Assembly: GCA_942491465.1 (NCBI GenBank)
Contig: CALOBA010000072.1
Span: 62,001 to 126,000 of the forward strand
Origin: CALOBA01 sp942491465
GTDB taxonomy: Bacteria; Pseudomonadota; Gammaproteobacteria; Chromatiales; Chromatiaceae
Length of the DNA stretch: 64,000 bases
Reading direction: 5' to 3'
The position numbers were made by a program, and so were the translations under genes. Shown one piece after another: positions 29,133-38,005 of this stretch (positions are counted from its first letter, which is position 1; each line of letters starts with the position of its first letter). The notes beneath the pieces are model-generated. The model was given only the letters and a program-made list of their open reading frames with translations, ran no database searches and had not been told where the DNA came from.

Positions 29133-30314
29133 TCAGCGCCCGCTGGCCGGGAGCGCGTCGGCCTGGGGCGGGTAGCCGAGGCGCTCGCGCAGGCCGTTGA
29201 TGTCGTCCGGCAGCTCGAATGCGCGCAGGACCTGCTGCAGCCGTGGGACGGGGCTCTCGCCGCGGATGCGCTCGAACGGGTGGCCTGCCCAGGTGGCACA
29301 GGCAACGGTCTCGATGGCGCGGCGCTGCTCGGGTAGCGGCTCCCCGGGGGCGAGGCGGGCGCCCTGGCCGGCGGTGGCAAGATAGAGCAGGCCGGCGGCC
29401 TCGTAGTCGGCCAGGTAGACCTCGCGCGAGCAGGCGTCGATCAGGGCGTCGAGGCGGGCCCTGGCGGCCGCGGGATAGCGCTCGGCGATGACGGCGAACA
29501 GGGCGGCGGCGCCGAGTGAGCAGGGCAGTTGGTTGTAGTCGCTGAGCAGCTGCGCGGAGCGGCCGGCGACGGCGTCCAAGGCCAGGTCGAGGGCCGAGGC
29601 GTCCACCGGCTGGTGGTGCAGCAGCAGACCGATGGTCAAGGCGAGCCGGGCCAGCGGCCCGGGCTCCCGCGGCAGCCGGTCGCGCAGCCGGGCGATGGCG
29701 TGCGGGTCATCGGATGCGGCCACGGCAGCGGCGGCCGCGGCGCGGATGTCGGGCGCGTCGTCGCGCTCGAGGCAGCGATCGAGGGCCGCGCGCAGGATCG
29801 GCTCGCGCCGCGGCAGGGCCTCCACCAGTTGGAATGCGCCGAAGGCGATGTCGACGTCGGCATCGTCGAGCAGCGCCGCGATCCGGTCCTGTCGCTCGGC
29901 GATGACGGCGTTGATGCGGGCCGGCAGCGTGCCCTCCTGGTTGAGGTGACGATGGATGCTGCTGCGGTCGAAGGCCTGGTGGATGGCGGACAGCTCGGCG
30001 GCGGCCTGGAACCAGCCGTTGCCGTAGGTGATGCAGATCAGCAGGTCGAGCAGCTCGCCACGCTGGGGCATCTCGGGCCAGGCGATCAGCTCGAACAGGA
30101 ACGGGACGGCGGCGAGGGATGCCTCGCTGATCTGGTCGTCCTGGTGGCAGAGGGTGTCCTCCAGGGTCCGCAGGGCCGGCTCGCGGGTCTGCTGATCCGG
30201 TGCGAGCAGGGCGCGCAGCCGCAGCGGCGTGTCATCGGCCGGGCCGCGGACATGGCGCAGGCGTCTCCAGGGCACGGTGTCCAGATCGGCGAGCCTTGGT
30301 GGTTGTTGTGTCAT
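29133..30314 (-). CDS. HEAT-repeat-like protein of unknown function
   Basis: 393 residues, strongly helical and alanine/leucine-rich, with repeated units such as LPRREPILRAALDRCLERDD and APDIRAAAAAAVAASDDPHA then IARLRDRL, resembling HEAT/PBS-lyase repeats. The N-terminal VPWRRLRHVRGPADDTPLRL and EASLAAVPFLFELIAWPEMP resemble uncharacterised HEAT-like proteins often found near toxin or immunity genes. No catalytic motif is seen. It forms the right border of the repeat-rich island. Confidence 0.65.
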   Translation of the reverse strand: MTQQPPRLADLDTVPWRRLRHVRGPADDTPLRLRALLAPDQQTREPALRTLEDTLCHQDDQISEASLAAVPFLFELIAWPEMPQRGELLDLLICITYGNGWFQAAAELSAIHQAFDRSSIHRHLNQEGTLPARINAVIAERQDRIAALLDDADVDIAFGAFQLVEALPRREPILRAALDRCLERDDAPDIRAAAAAAVAASDDPHAIARLRDRLPREPGPLARLALTIGLLLHHQPVDASALDLALDAVAGRSAQLLSDYNQLPCSLGAAALFAVIAERYPAAARARLDALIDACSREVYLADYEAAGLLYLATAGQGARLAPGEPLPEQRRAIETVACATWAGHPFERIRGESPVPRLQQVLRAFELPDDINGLRERLGYPPQADALPASGR

Positions 30315-30405
30315 CGTGGCCTCAGGGGGCTGGGGGCGGGGCCCGGCGCGACGCCGCAGGCATGGTCGTCAGACGGCTTGGCGCAGATCGGGACGCCGGC
30401 GGGCA

Positions 30406-30879
30406 TCAGCGCGCGGGGGCCGGCGGCTCGGGCTGGAGCATCGCATCCAGCTTTCGTGCCGAGAAGCCGTTCATGCGCCGGTCGCCGACCAGGATCACCG
30501 GCACGCCCTTGGCCTTGAGCCGCTTGTAGTCCCGGCGGCCCTTGCGGCTGTGCTCGATGTCGTATTCGTCGAACGGGATGTTGTTGGCGCGCAGATAGTC
30601 GCGGGCGTGGTTACAGACCCCGCACCACCGGGCGCTGTAGAGCACCACCCGCCCGGGGCGCAGGCTCGGATCGGCGAGCCCCTCGATGCTCGGGGCGGCG
30701 TAGACGTTGGGCCGCACCTCGATGACTTCGGCGTCGGCATCGGCCGGCGGGCGGTCGCCGAAGTGGACCTGGCCGTCGGCATCCCGCCATTGGTGGATCT
30801 CGGCGGTGGCCGTCGCCGTCATCGCCACTAGGCCGACGCCGACGAGGGCCGCCACAAGTCTTGTTGTCGTTGCACGCAT
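30406..30879 (-). CDS. Periplasmic DUF4124-glutaredoxin fusion
   Basis: 157 residues. A signal peptide (LVAALVGVGLVAMTATATA) precedes a DUF4124 motif (EIHQWRDADGQVHFGDRPP). From residue 75 a glutaredoxin fold follows: VVLYSARWCGVCNHARDYL with the CxxC redox pair, then KGVPVILVGDRRMNGFSARK with the cis-proline. A thiol-disulfide role in the periplasm is likely; the partner is unknown. Confidence 0.88.
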   Translation of the reverse strand: MRATTTRLVAALVGVGLVAMTATATAEIHQWRDADGQVHFGDRPPADADAEVIEVRPNVYAAPSIEGLADPSLRPGRVVLYSARWCGVCNHARDYLRANNIPFDEYDIEHSRKGRRDYKRLKAKGVPVILVGDRRMNGFSARKLDAMLQPEPPAPAR

Positions 30880-31055
30880 CGATCGCTACCCGCTCGGTCA
30901 TGGGCTGAACACCGCTTCAATGGTAGCCGGCAATGCGCCTTTGTGGGGGGCAGCCGTTGGCCGCGAGGGCACCAGGACTGTCGGTGCCGAAGCCTTAGCA
31001 GACCTTTGTCAGGGTCTTGTTGCCGCAAGTTGCAGTGTGCTGAGGCCCCGTTCAT

Positions 31056-31112
31056 TGTCGTTGTCGTGTCGTGTCGTGTCGTGTCGTGTCGTGTTGTCGT
31101 GTCGTGTCGTTG
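31056..31112. repeat. Pentanucleotide microsatellite (CGTGT)n
   Basis: About nine TGTCG pentamers with interruptions (TTGTCG). Noncoding. Confidence 0.8.
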
Positions 31113-31128
31113 TCGCAATCAAGCATCC

Positions 31129-31173
<45 letters not shown>

Positions 31174-31204
31174 CTGACATGTTCACTTTGTTTCTGAATT
31201 CTTC

Positions 31205-32221
31205 CTAACCCCCGCTGCGACGATCCGCCGCCCACTCGAAGGCATCGGAGAACATGTGATCCATGCTCAGCCCCAGGGCCTCGAAGGCGCCGCGGCCGGC
31301 CTCGACCATGACCGGCGGGCCGCTGAGATAGACGTCGTAGTCGGCGACGTCGGGGTGGTCGGCGACGACGGCCTCGTGCACATAACCCGTGCGGCCGTCC
31401 CAGTCCGCGTCCGGCTCGGAGAGCACCGGGACATAGCGGAAGCCGGGGATGGTGTCGGCCCATTGCGCGGGCAGGTCGGATAGGTATAGGTCGTGGCGGG
31501 CGCGGGCGCCCCAGTACAGGGCCATCGGCCGGTCGATGCCGATGTGCAGGGCATGCTCGATCATGGCCTTGATCGGTGCGAAGCCGGTGCCGCCGCCGAC
31601 GAACAGGACCGGCCGGGTCGAGTGCTCGCGCAGCACGAAGGTGCCGAGGGGGGCCTGGATGCGTAGGATCCCGCGGTCCTGGAACTGGTCCACGAGCCGG
31701 TCGGTCAGCTCGCCGCCGGGGACCCGGCGCACATGCAGCTCGATCTGGGCATCGTCATGGGGCGGGTTGGCGATGGAGAAGGCGCGGCGGCGACCGTCGC
31801 CCAGGATGATCTCCAGATACTGCCCGGCGCGGTAGGCCAGGCGCTGGCCCTCGGGCAGCTTCAGGCGCAGCCGCAGCACGTCGTGGTTGAGCCAGTCGCG
31901 GGCCTCCATGCGGCAGGGCAGGATGCGCGGGGTCACCGTGGTGCCGTCCTCCAGCTCGGCCACACGCAAGGTGCAGTCTGCCCGGGGCACCGCCTGGCAG
32001 GTCAGGCAGGCTCCGGCGGCCTGACCGGCCAGGGCCTCGGTCTTGCCGCCGGGATAGTCCACCCGGCCGTCGACCAGCGCGGCGGTGCAGCTGCCGCAGC
32101 TGCCGTTGCGGCAGCCGTAGGGCAGGGCGATCTGCTGGCGCATGGCCGCGGCGAGGATGGTCTCGTCGGGCTCGACGCTGAACTGGTGGCCGGCGGGCTC
32201 GGTCTTGATGATGTACGACAT
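31205..32221 (-). CDS. 2Fe-2S ferredoxin-FAD/NAD(P)H reductase (AscD/CDP-glucoseen-reductase-like)
   Basis: 338 residues. The N-terminal plant-type ferredoxin has PYGCRNGSCGSCTAALVDGR and CLTCQA (C-x4-C-x2-C ... C). An FAD-binding barrel (YRAGQYLEIIL, RRAFSIANPP) and a NAD-binding domain (VLFVGGGTGFAPIKAMIEHA, YLSGPPVMVEAG) follow. It passes electrons from NAD(P)H to an unidentified partner; homologues are annotated as CDP-6-deoxy-delta-3,4-glucoseen reductase, but no deoxysugar genes are nearby. The start is the ATG giving MSYIIKTEPAGH; the longer frame adds 59 non-conserved residues. Confidence 0.88.
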   Translation of the reverse strand: MSYIIKTEPAGHQFSVEPDETILAAAMRQQIALPYGCRNGSCGSCTAALVDGRVDYPGGKTEALAGQAAGACLTCQAVPRADCTLRVAELEDGTTVTPRILPCRMEARDWLNHDVLRLRLKLPEGQRLAYRAGQYLEIILGDGRRRAFSIANPPHDDAQIELHVRRVPGGELTDRLVDQFQDRGILRIQAPLGTFVLREHSTRPVLFVGGGTGFAPIKAMIEHALHIGIDRPMALYWGARARHDLYLSDLPAQWADTIPGFRYVPVLSEPDADWDGRTGYVHEAVVADHPDVADYDVYLSGPPVMVEAGRGAFEALGLSMDHMFSDAFEWAADRRSGG

Positions 32222-32392
32222 GGGCTTGGGGACCGTGGTTGGGATTCGATGCGTGGACCGAGGCGTCATGCTGGGGGAATCGCCCACTCGAATCAAGGCT
32301 GATCCAGCGAGCCCTGCGCCGGCGTTGGTGTCATTGGCGCTGCGTCCGGCTTGGCACCCGGTGTGGTAAGCAGGCAAGATGAGGCCCGAATG

Positions 32393-32550
32393 TTTCATGC
32401 GAAGCCGCGAAGAACGCGAAGATTTAGAGGTCTTGTGGGCAATCGTTGACCGGCGTGACTGTTTGTCGCGAACGACGCATCACGTTGAAGAACCTGTCCA
32501 AGGGGCTTGTTTCCTTCGCGTCTTCGCGTCTTCGCGTTAGATTCATGAAA
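32393..32550. repeat. 158-bp inverted-repeat element with TTTCATG ends
   Basis: Left end TTTCATGCGAAGCCGCGAAG; right end reverse-complements to TTTCATGAATCTAACGCGAA then GACGCGAAG. GCGAAGACGCGAAG motifs on both arms make a long hairpin. Confidence 0.65.
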
Positions 32551-32558
32551 TAGCCTGG

Positions 32559-32701
32559 CTAGTGCTTTGCCGCGAAACTGACGAGACCGGCGACACCTGT
32601 GGGAGCGATTTGCAATCGCGACTGCCGCGACGCGGAAGATCGCGACTGCAAGTCGCTCCCACAGCGCCGGTGGCCTCGGGACTTCCGCAGCGCTGCACTA
32701 G
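32559..32701. repeat. CTAG-bounded REPIN, 143-bp type, copy C
   Basis: CTAGTGCTTTGCCGCGAAAC to CGCAGCGCTGCACTAG, with core arms GTGGGAGCGATTTGCAATCG and its inverse. Both terminal CTAG tetramers are intact. Confidence 0.9.
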
Positions 32702-32834
32702 ATGGGCCGCTGGGGGGGGCGGCCTGAGGCCGCGATGGTGGGGCTGAACGAAGGGCCGTCGTCAACCAGGTGGATGTTGCGCAGGCGCCCGCTGCGATGT
32801 TGCTGTTGTCGATGGGTGGTGCCGCGCGGATGTT

Positions 32835-32876
<42 letters not shown>

Positions 32877-32943
32877 AGACCACGACTCCGACTAAGAGCA
32901 CACACTTCAGCTCCGATTGCTGCGGGGCGGGGAGACACTGACT

Positions 32944-33834
32944 ATGCTGATCTTGGGTTGCGGCGATGTCGGCCGACGTGTGGCCGGCCGGCTCTTGAAC
33001 CACGAAGACCATGGGGCCCGGCTCGGGCCGGACGAGACGCTGACCTGCGTCGCGCGCCGACCCGGCCCGCTCGGGGCGCTGGCCGATGCCGGCGCGAACG
33101 TTCTGGCACTGGACTTGGAGCAGGGCGATCTCGGCGCCCTGCCGACGGCCGCCGAGCGGGTGTTTCACTTCGCCCCGCCGCCGGGGGAGGGGCGCGAGGA
33201 CCCGCTGACGGCGCGGCTGGTGGATGCCTTTGCGCGACAGGGCCACCCGCGCCGGCTGGTCTACATCAGCACCACCGGGGTCTACGGCGACTGCGGCGGC
33301 GCCTGGGTCGACGAGTCCTGGCCGCTGGAGCCGCTGGCGGATCGCTCGTTTCGGCGGCTGGATGCCGAGCAGCGGCTGCGCGCCTGGAGCGAGGCCAGCG
33401 GCGCCGAGCTGGTGATCCTGCGCGTGTCCGGGATCTACGGCCCGGACCGGCTGCCGCTGGCGCGGATCAAGAGCGGCCAGCCGCTGGTCCGTCTTGAGGA
33501 TGCGCCCTGGTCCAACCGCATCCATGTGGACGATCTGGTCGAGATCTGTATCGCGGCCATGGATCGGGCCCCGAGCGGTGCCGCCTACAACGTCTGCGAC
33601 GGCCACCCGAGCACGATGACGGATTACTTCCTCAAGATCGCCGACCGGGTCGGCCTGCCGCGACCGCCGCAGATCCCGCTGGCGGCGGCCGATGGCCAGC
33701 TCTCGCCGGGGATGCTCTCGTACATGCGCGAGTCGCGCCGGCTCAGCAACCGGCGCCTGCTCGACGCGCTTGGCCTGTCGCTGCGCTATCCGACGTTGGA
33801 GGCGGGCCTGGCCGAGGTCGCCGCCGGGTCCTGA
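32944..33834 (+). CDS. NAD(P)-dependent SDR/epimerase-like protein (YeeZ-like)
   Basis: 296 residues, an extended SDR. Nucleotide-binding motif LILGCGDVGRRVAG at the N-terminus; active-site region YISTTGVYGDCGGAWVDESW with the TTGVYG signature; ILRVSGIYGPDRLPL and SNRIHVDDLVEICIAAM follow. Substrate unknown; bacterial homologues are annotated as SDR family oxidoreductase or YeeZ. The start is the ATG after GGGGAG; nine upstream codons in frame are not conserved. Confidence 0.88.
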   Translation: MLILGCGDVGRRVAGRLLNHEDHGARLGPDETLTCVARRPGPLGALADAGANVLALDLEQGDLGALPTAAERVFHFAPPPGEGREDPLTARLVDAFARQGHPRRLVYISTTGVYGDCGGAWVDESWPLEPLADRSFRRLDAEQRLRAWSEASGAELVILRVSGIYGPDRLPLARIKSGQPLVRLEDAPWSNRIHVDDLVEICIAAMDRAPSGAAYNVCDGHPSTMTDYFLKIADRVGLPRPPQIPLAAADGQLSPGMLSYMRESRRLSNRRLLDALGLSLRYPTLEAGLAEVAAGS

Positions 33835-33927
33835 TGACGCCTCCCGCGCGCAGGCCGGGCCACGCGGCGCAGGTCGAGCGCGCGGTGCTAGAATCCGCTA
33901 CGGTTCGGCCCCGCGCGGGCACCCTAT

Positions 33928-34025
33928 GGATCGATTCAAAGACAAGTGGTGCAGACGCCCGCTCGCTGAGCCTTTGGATTGGCCGTTTCGTCGTTGCGTC
34001 TGCACCACTTGTTTCTGAACCTTGA
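33928..34025 (+). mobile_element. 98-bp MITE, copy 6 (TSD CTAT)
   Basis: Starts GGATCGATTCAAAGACAAGT, ends TTGTTTCTGAACCTTGA. Flanked by CTAT at 33924-33927 and 34026-34029. The remaining spacer to 34166 holds no gene. Confidence 0.9.
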
Positions 34026-34166
34026 CTATGGCCACGCCGGACCTCGGCGGCGGCGTCGGCACGCCCTCCCGCCGCCGACGCCGGAATGCGCGCTGGAGAC
34101 CTCGGCCGCCGGACCCCATTTCCCACCCCAAACGCCCATCATGGGCGATCGACGAGGAGTCTACCC

Positions 34167-34565
34167 ATGCCCGTTACGCTGCGCCTCTCGCCGGCCATTG
34201 CCGCCGGCGCCCTGACCCTTGCCCTGACCGGCCCCGCCCTCGCCGTCCAGGACGAGGACCTTGCCTTCGACACCACCGAAGACCTCTACCAGGTCTGCTC
34301 CACGCCCGCGAGCGCCGCCGAATATATCGCCACCTCGTTCGCCTGCCGCGGCTTCATCGAGGCGACGGTGCAGTACCACGACGCCATCAGCGACCGCAAG
34401 CATATGAAGCGACTGGTCTGCTACGGCAAGGACGCCACCATTGCCGATGGTCGCGCCGCCTTTCTCAGCTGGGCCGAGGCCAATAAGGGCAACGCCAAGC
34501 TGATGAACGAGCCGCCGGTGGTTGGCCTGGTCCGCGCGCTCGCCGACACGTATCCCTGCAAGTAG
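34167..34565 (+). CDS. Rap1a/Tai-like secreted protein
   Basis: 132 residues after a GAGGAG ribosome site. A signal peptide (LSPAIAAGALTLALTGPALA) is followed by TTEDLYQVCSTP, FACRGFIEATVQYHD, LVCYGKDATIADGRAAFLSW and GLVRALADTYPCK. The C...C-x-G-[FY]-x...C...PC pattern matches the Rap1a/Tai family of type VI secretion immunity proteins, although most such chromosomal homologues are uncharacterised. No effector is nearby. Confidence 0.75.
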   Translation: MPVTLRLSPAIAAGALTLALTGPALAVQDEDLAFDTTEDLYQVCSTPASAAEYIATSFACRGFIEATVQYHDAISDRKHMKRLVCYGKDATIADGRAAFLSWAEANKGNAKLMNEPPVVGLVRALADTYPCK

Positions 34566-34639
34566 CCGTCGGCTCGCCGTCTGCGGCCCAGGCGCCCTGC
34601 CGAAGGCCGCAACCATATGACTTTACTGAGATTCTCAAG

Positions 34640-34867
34640 ATGAAGCGCATCGCCATCCCCGTCTCGTTGATCGCGGTCCTGACCCTTGCCGGCTGCGGCA
34701 GCACCACCGGCTCCCGCGCCGGCAGCGGCGCCCTGTTCGGCGCCGCCTCCGGTGCCGCCATCGGCTCCCTCAGCGCCAACGCCGGCGCCGGCGCGCTGAT
34801 TGGCGCCGGGGCCGGCGCGGTGGGCGGTTACCTATTCGATCAGCACCAAAAAGGCAATATCGACTAA
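34640..34867 (+). CDS. Glycine-zipper lipoprotein 1
   Basis: 75 residues. The lipobox LTLAGCGS gives a lipid-modified cysteine at about residue 19. The remainder is glycine/alanine zipper (GALFGAASGAAIGSLSANAG, GALIGAGAGAVGGYLFD), typical of small outer-membrane YMGG/glycine-zipper proteins. It is about 105 bp upstream of a close paralogue. Confidence 0.8.
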   Translation: MKRIAIPVSLIAVLTLAGCGSTTGSRAGSGALFGAASGAAIGSLSANAGAGALIGAGAGAVGGYLFDQHQKGNID

Positions 34868-34972
34868 CCTTGGACGGGGCGCCGACGGCCGCAGGGCTGC
34901 TCGGCGTCCCCGCCCACCGGACCGCGACCGCGGCCCTGCCAAGACCCCCGCCAACCGAGGAGCGACACGCTC

Positions 34973-35206
34973 ATGAAGACCATTTCCCTGACCTCCCTGC
35001 TGGCCCTGACGCTGGCGATCGGCATCACCGGCTGTGGCGGCACCACCGCCTCGCGCACCGCCACCGGTGCCGCCGGCGGCGCCGCCGCCGGTGCCGCCGT
35101 CGGCTCGCTGAGCGGCGATGCCGGCAAGGGCGCCCTGATCGGTGCCGGCGCCGGCGCCATCGGCGGGCTGATGTACGACTCCCACAAGAAGGAGCAGGAG
35201 CGCTAG
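34973..35206 (+). CDS. Glycine-zipper lipoprotein 2
   Basis: 77 residues, paralogous to the preceding gene: lipobox GITGCGG, then GAAGGAAAGAAVGSLSGDAG and KGALIGAGAGAIGGLMYDSH, ending in the charged tail KKEQER. The second of a tandem duplicate pair; ribosome site GAGGAGCGAC lies upstream. Confidence 0.8.
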   Translation: MKTISLTSLLALTLAIGITGCGGTTASRTATGAAGGAAAGAAVGSLSGDAGKGALIGAGAGAIGGLMYDSHKKEQER

Positions 35207-35234
35207 GCGCAGGAGTACTGAGGCGATTTCTGTC

Positions 35235-35364
35235 AACCTCCATACCATCTGACTTGTCTTGACGCCCGCCTTCGGCGTCGGGCTGGCGGTCGCATAGCGC
35301 GCTATGCTCCCTCCATCCCTCCTTGAAGGCGAACGTCAATCCTGCGTCATCTGGTATGAAAGTT
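35235..35364. repeat. 130-bp MITE-like element with CATACCA terminal inverted repeats
   Basis: Left AACCTCCATACCATCTGACT; right end reverse-complements to AACTTTCATACCAGATGACG. Internal palindromes GCCCGCCTTCGGCGTCGGGC and GCATAGCGCGCTATGC. One copy in the window, between the lipoprotein and the metal permease. Confidence 0.75.
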
Positions 35365-35449
35365 TCCGGCAATCGCCTGATTCCGGCGTCCATTGCGGTG
35401 AGACCGGCGCAGGCCTCCCGCCCAACCCCTTATCGCCCGCCGACGCCCC

Positions 35450-36664
35450 ATGCTGATCACCTACCTGACCGACCTCTGGCAGATCCTGCTGGAGCTCTCG
35501 CCCTCGCTGTTGCTCGGTCTGTTCATCGCCGGCCTGATGCACGTCTACCTGCCGGTGGACTTTATCTACCGCGGGCTCAATCGCCCGAACCTCGCCAGCG
35601 TGGTCCGCGCGTCGCTGCTCGGCGTGCCGCTGCCGTTGTGCTCCTGCGGCGTCATCCCCACCGCGCTCGGTCTGCGCCGGGACGGGGCCTCGCCGGGGGC
35701 GACCAGCGCCTTCTTGATCAGCACGCCGCAGACCGGCGTCGATTCCATCCTGGTCAGTGCCGCGTTCCTCGGCTGGCCGTTCGCCATCTTCAAGGTCGTC
35801 GCCGCCTTCATCACCGGTCTGGTGGGCGGGGCGCTGACCAACCGCTGGGTCAAGGACGGCGACGACCGCCGCTTCGCCCACCAGTCCGAGGACGCGCAGC
35901 GCCGACGCGAGGGCCTGGTCGGCGCCGCCCGCTACGCCCTGGTGGACCTGCTCGGCGCCATCGACCTGTGGCTCATCGCCGGCGTGCTCGCGGCGGCCCT
36001 GCTGACGACGCTGACGCCGCCGGACTTCTTCGCCGGCCAGGCCTGGTCCCAAGGCATGCTCGGGATGCTGGTGGTGCTGGCGATCTCGCTGCCGCTGTAC
36101 GTCTGCACCACGGCATCGGTGCCGATCGCCGCCTCGCTGATCGCCGCCGGGCTGCCGGCGGGCTCCGCGCTGGTGTTTCTGATGGCCGGGCCGGCCACCA
36201 ACCTGGCCACCATCGGCGCCGTCTACCGCACCCTGGGCGGGCGCGTGCTCGGCATCTACCTGGGCACGGTCATCGGCATGAGCCTGGGCCTGGCCCTGGT
36301 CTTCGATGCGCTCTGGAGCATCTCGGTCACGGTCGCCGGCACCCACGAGCACGGCAGCGGCTGGCTCGGGACGCTGTCCGCCCTGATCCTGATCGGCCTG
36401 CTCGGCTGGCTGATGCTGCGGCGGCTGCGCGCCTGGCGCGCCCCGGAGCCCGAGGCCGGGCGCGGCGAGCTGTTGCTGGAGGTGGACGGGATGACCTGCC
36501 AGCACTGCGTCGCCAGCGTCCGCAAGGCCCTGGAGCAGGTCGACGGCGTCGAGGCCGCGACCCCGGACCTCGGTTCGGGCCGGGTGCTGGTGCGCGGCGG
36601 CCATTTGGACGCCGGCAGCCTTGCCGGGGCGGTCGAAGCGGTGGGCTTCCAGGTCAAGCGTTGA
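35450..36664 (+). CDS. SO_0444-type Cu/Zn efflux permease with C-terminal HMA domain
   Basis: 404 residues. The ArsP_1/DUF318-type permease core has LLLGLFIAGLMHVYLPVDFI, VPLPLCSCGVIPTALGLR (CSCG metal motif), GATSAFLISTPQTGVDSILV, LPLYVCTTASVPIAASLIAA and GPATNLATIG. From about residue 340 a heavy-metal-associated domain carries LEVDGMTCQHCVASVRKALE. Export of Cu/Zn-like metals from the cytoplasm is predicted. The start ATG gives MLITYLTDLW. The 3' end overlaps the convergent thiO gene by 11 bp. Confidence 0.9.
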   Translation: MLITYLTDLWQILLELSPSLLLGLFIAGLMHVYLPVDFIYRGLNRPNLASVVRASLLGVPLPLCSCGVIPTALGLRRDGASPGATSAFLISTPQTGVDSILVSAAFLGWPFAIFKVVAAFITGLVGGALTNRWVKDGDDRRFAHQSEDAQRRREGLVGAARYALVDLLGAIDLWLIAGVLAAALLTTLTPPDFFAGQAWSQGMLGMLVVLAISLPLYVCTTASVPIAASLIAAGLPAGSALVFLMAGPATNLATIGAVYRTLGGRVLGIYLGTVIGMSLGLALVFDALWSISVTVAGTHEHGSGWLGTLSALILIGLLGWLMLRRLRAWRAPEPEAGRGELLLEVDGMTCQHCVASVRKALEQVDGVEAATPDLGSGRVLVRGGHLDAGSLAGAVEAVGFQVKR

Positions 36665-37757
36665 GGTCTGAGCCGCGGGGGGCGTCCAGGCCGTAGGGGG
36701 CAACGGGCAGGATCGGCTCGCGGCCGAGGAGCTGGTCAGCGAGCAGCCTGGCCGAGGCGGGGCCGGTGACCAGGCCGTTGCGGAAGTGGCCGGCGTTGAT
36801 GAACAGGCCCTCGACCTCGGGGTAGGGGCCGATGTAGGGGATGCCGCTGGGGGAGCCGGGGCGAAGGCCGGCCCAGTGGTCCTCGATCGGGGTGCGCTTG
36901 AGCAGCGGGAACATCTCCACGGCGATGCGGTAGAGCTCCTCCTTGGCCTCGGCGGTGGTGCTCTTCTCGAAGCCGGCCTCTTCCAGGGTGCTGCCGATGA
37001 GCACGCGACCGTCGGCGCGCGGGATGACATAGCGCTCACGGTACAGCGTCAGGTGGCGGATCTGGCTGGGTTTGGCGTAGAACAGGATCATCTGTCCCCG
37101 CACCGGATGGATCTCGGGCTTGCGGCCGATCTTCTCCAGTAGCTGTGCGGTCCAGGCGCCGGTGCAGATCACCACCTGGTCGGCCTCGATCGCGCCATCG
37201 GCGGTGCGCACGCCGCGGACCTTGCCGTCGACGATCTGCAGGTCCAATACCTCCTCGCGCTCGCGCAGGCGGATGCGTTTGACGACGCTGCTGCGCAGGG
37301 CCTTGCCGAGGCGGGGGTTGCGGATCTGCCCGATCTCGGGCATCCACAGGCAGCCGTCGTGGTGCAGGCCAAGCCCCGGCTCCTTGTCGGCCAAGGCGGG
37401 GCGGTCGAGCACCTCCAGGGTGACGCCCTCGCGCTCGGCCCAGGCCAGGGCCACGTCATGCTGCTCGCTGTCGAGGATCAACAGCCCGGAACGGCGCAGC
37501 TCGGGGTCGATGCCGGTCTCGTCGAACAGGGCCTGGCACAGGTCCGGGTAGACCTGCTGACTCCAGGCCGCCAGGGCATTGACCGAGCTTGCATAGCGCC
37601 AGGGATAGAGCGGCGAGAGGATCCCGCCGCCGGCCCAGGATGCCTCTTTGCCGGTGTTGCCCATCTCCACCAGGGTGACGTTTGCGCCGGCCTCGGCCAG
37701 CTCGCGGGCGGTCATCAGTCCGATGACGCCGCCGCCGATGATCAGGATGTCGCTCAT
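36654..37757 (-). CDS. thiO: Glycine oxidase ThiO
   Basis: 367-residue FAD-dependent amine oxidase that makes iminoglycine for thiazole synthesis in thiamine biosynthesis. Rossmann FAD motif ILIIGGGVIGLMTARELAEA at the N-terminus; GKEASWAGGGILSPLYPW, GLRPGSPSGIPYIGPYP and GHFRNGLVTGPASARLLADQ are ThiO/DAO signatures. No other thi gene is nearby. Confidence 0.92.
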   Translation of the reverse strand: MSDILIIGGGVIGLMTARELAEAGANVTLVEMGNTGKEASWAGGGILSPLYPWRYASSVNALAAWSQQVYPDLCQALFDETGIDPELRRSGLLILDSEQHDVALAWAEREGVTLEVLDRPALADKEPGLGLHHDGCLWMPEIGQIRNPRLGKALRSSVVKRIRLREREEVLDLQIVDGKVRGVRTADGAIEADQVVICTGAWTAQLLEKIGRKPEIHPVRGQMILFYAKPSQIRHLTLYRERYVIPRADGRVLIGSTLEEAGFEKSTTAEAKEELYRIAVEMFPLLKRTPIEDHWAGLRPGSPSGIPYIGPYPEVEGLFINAGHFRNGLVTGPASARLLADQLLGREPILPVAPYGLDAPRGSDLNA

Positions 37758-37803
37758 GGATGCTCGCTTTTGGCCAATATCTATAGGAGGAACAACGGGC
37801 TTA

Positions 37804-38004
37804 GGATCGGTTCAGAAACAAGCGGTGCAGACGCCCGTTCGCTGAGCCTTTGGATTGCCCGTTTGGGGGGTTGCGTCTGCACCACTTGGGATCGATTCAA
37901 AAACAAGTGGTGCAGACGCCCGCTCGCTGAGCCTTTGGATTGGCCGTTTCGTCGTTGCGTCTGCACCACTTGTTTCTGAACCTTGACTTGTTTCTGAACC
38001 TTGA
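37804..38004 (+). mobile_element. 98-bp-family MITE, copy 7, interrupted by copy 8 (outer TSD CTTA)
   Basis: Outer copy segments 37804-37888 and 37991-38004; outer duplication CTTA at 37800-37803 and 38005-38008. The right CTTA contains the ispH stop codon (TAA on the minus strand). The outer copy has the variant GTTTGGGGGGTTG. Confidence 0.92.
37889..37986 (+). mobile_element. 98-bp MITE, copy 8, nested (TSD CTTG)
   Basis: GGATCGATTCAAAAACAAGT to TTTCTGAACCTTGA inserted in the right arm of copy 7, with duplication CTTG at 37885-37888 and 37987-37990. This proves transposition after copy 7 was in place. Confidence 0.93.
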
Positions 38005-38005
38005 C

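Noticed and set aside
29529..30518. 329-codon plus-strand frame opposite the HEAT-like gene
   Set aside because: No start context; composition typical of an antisense shadow; minus strand gives a coherent helical-repeat protein.
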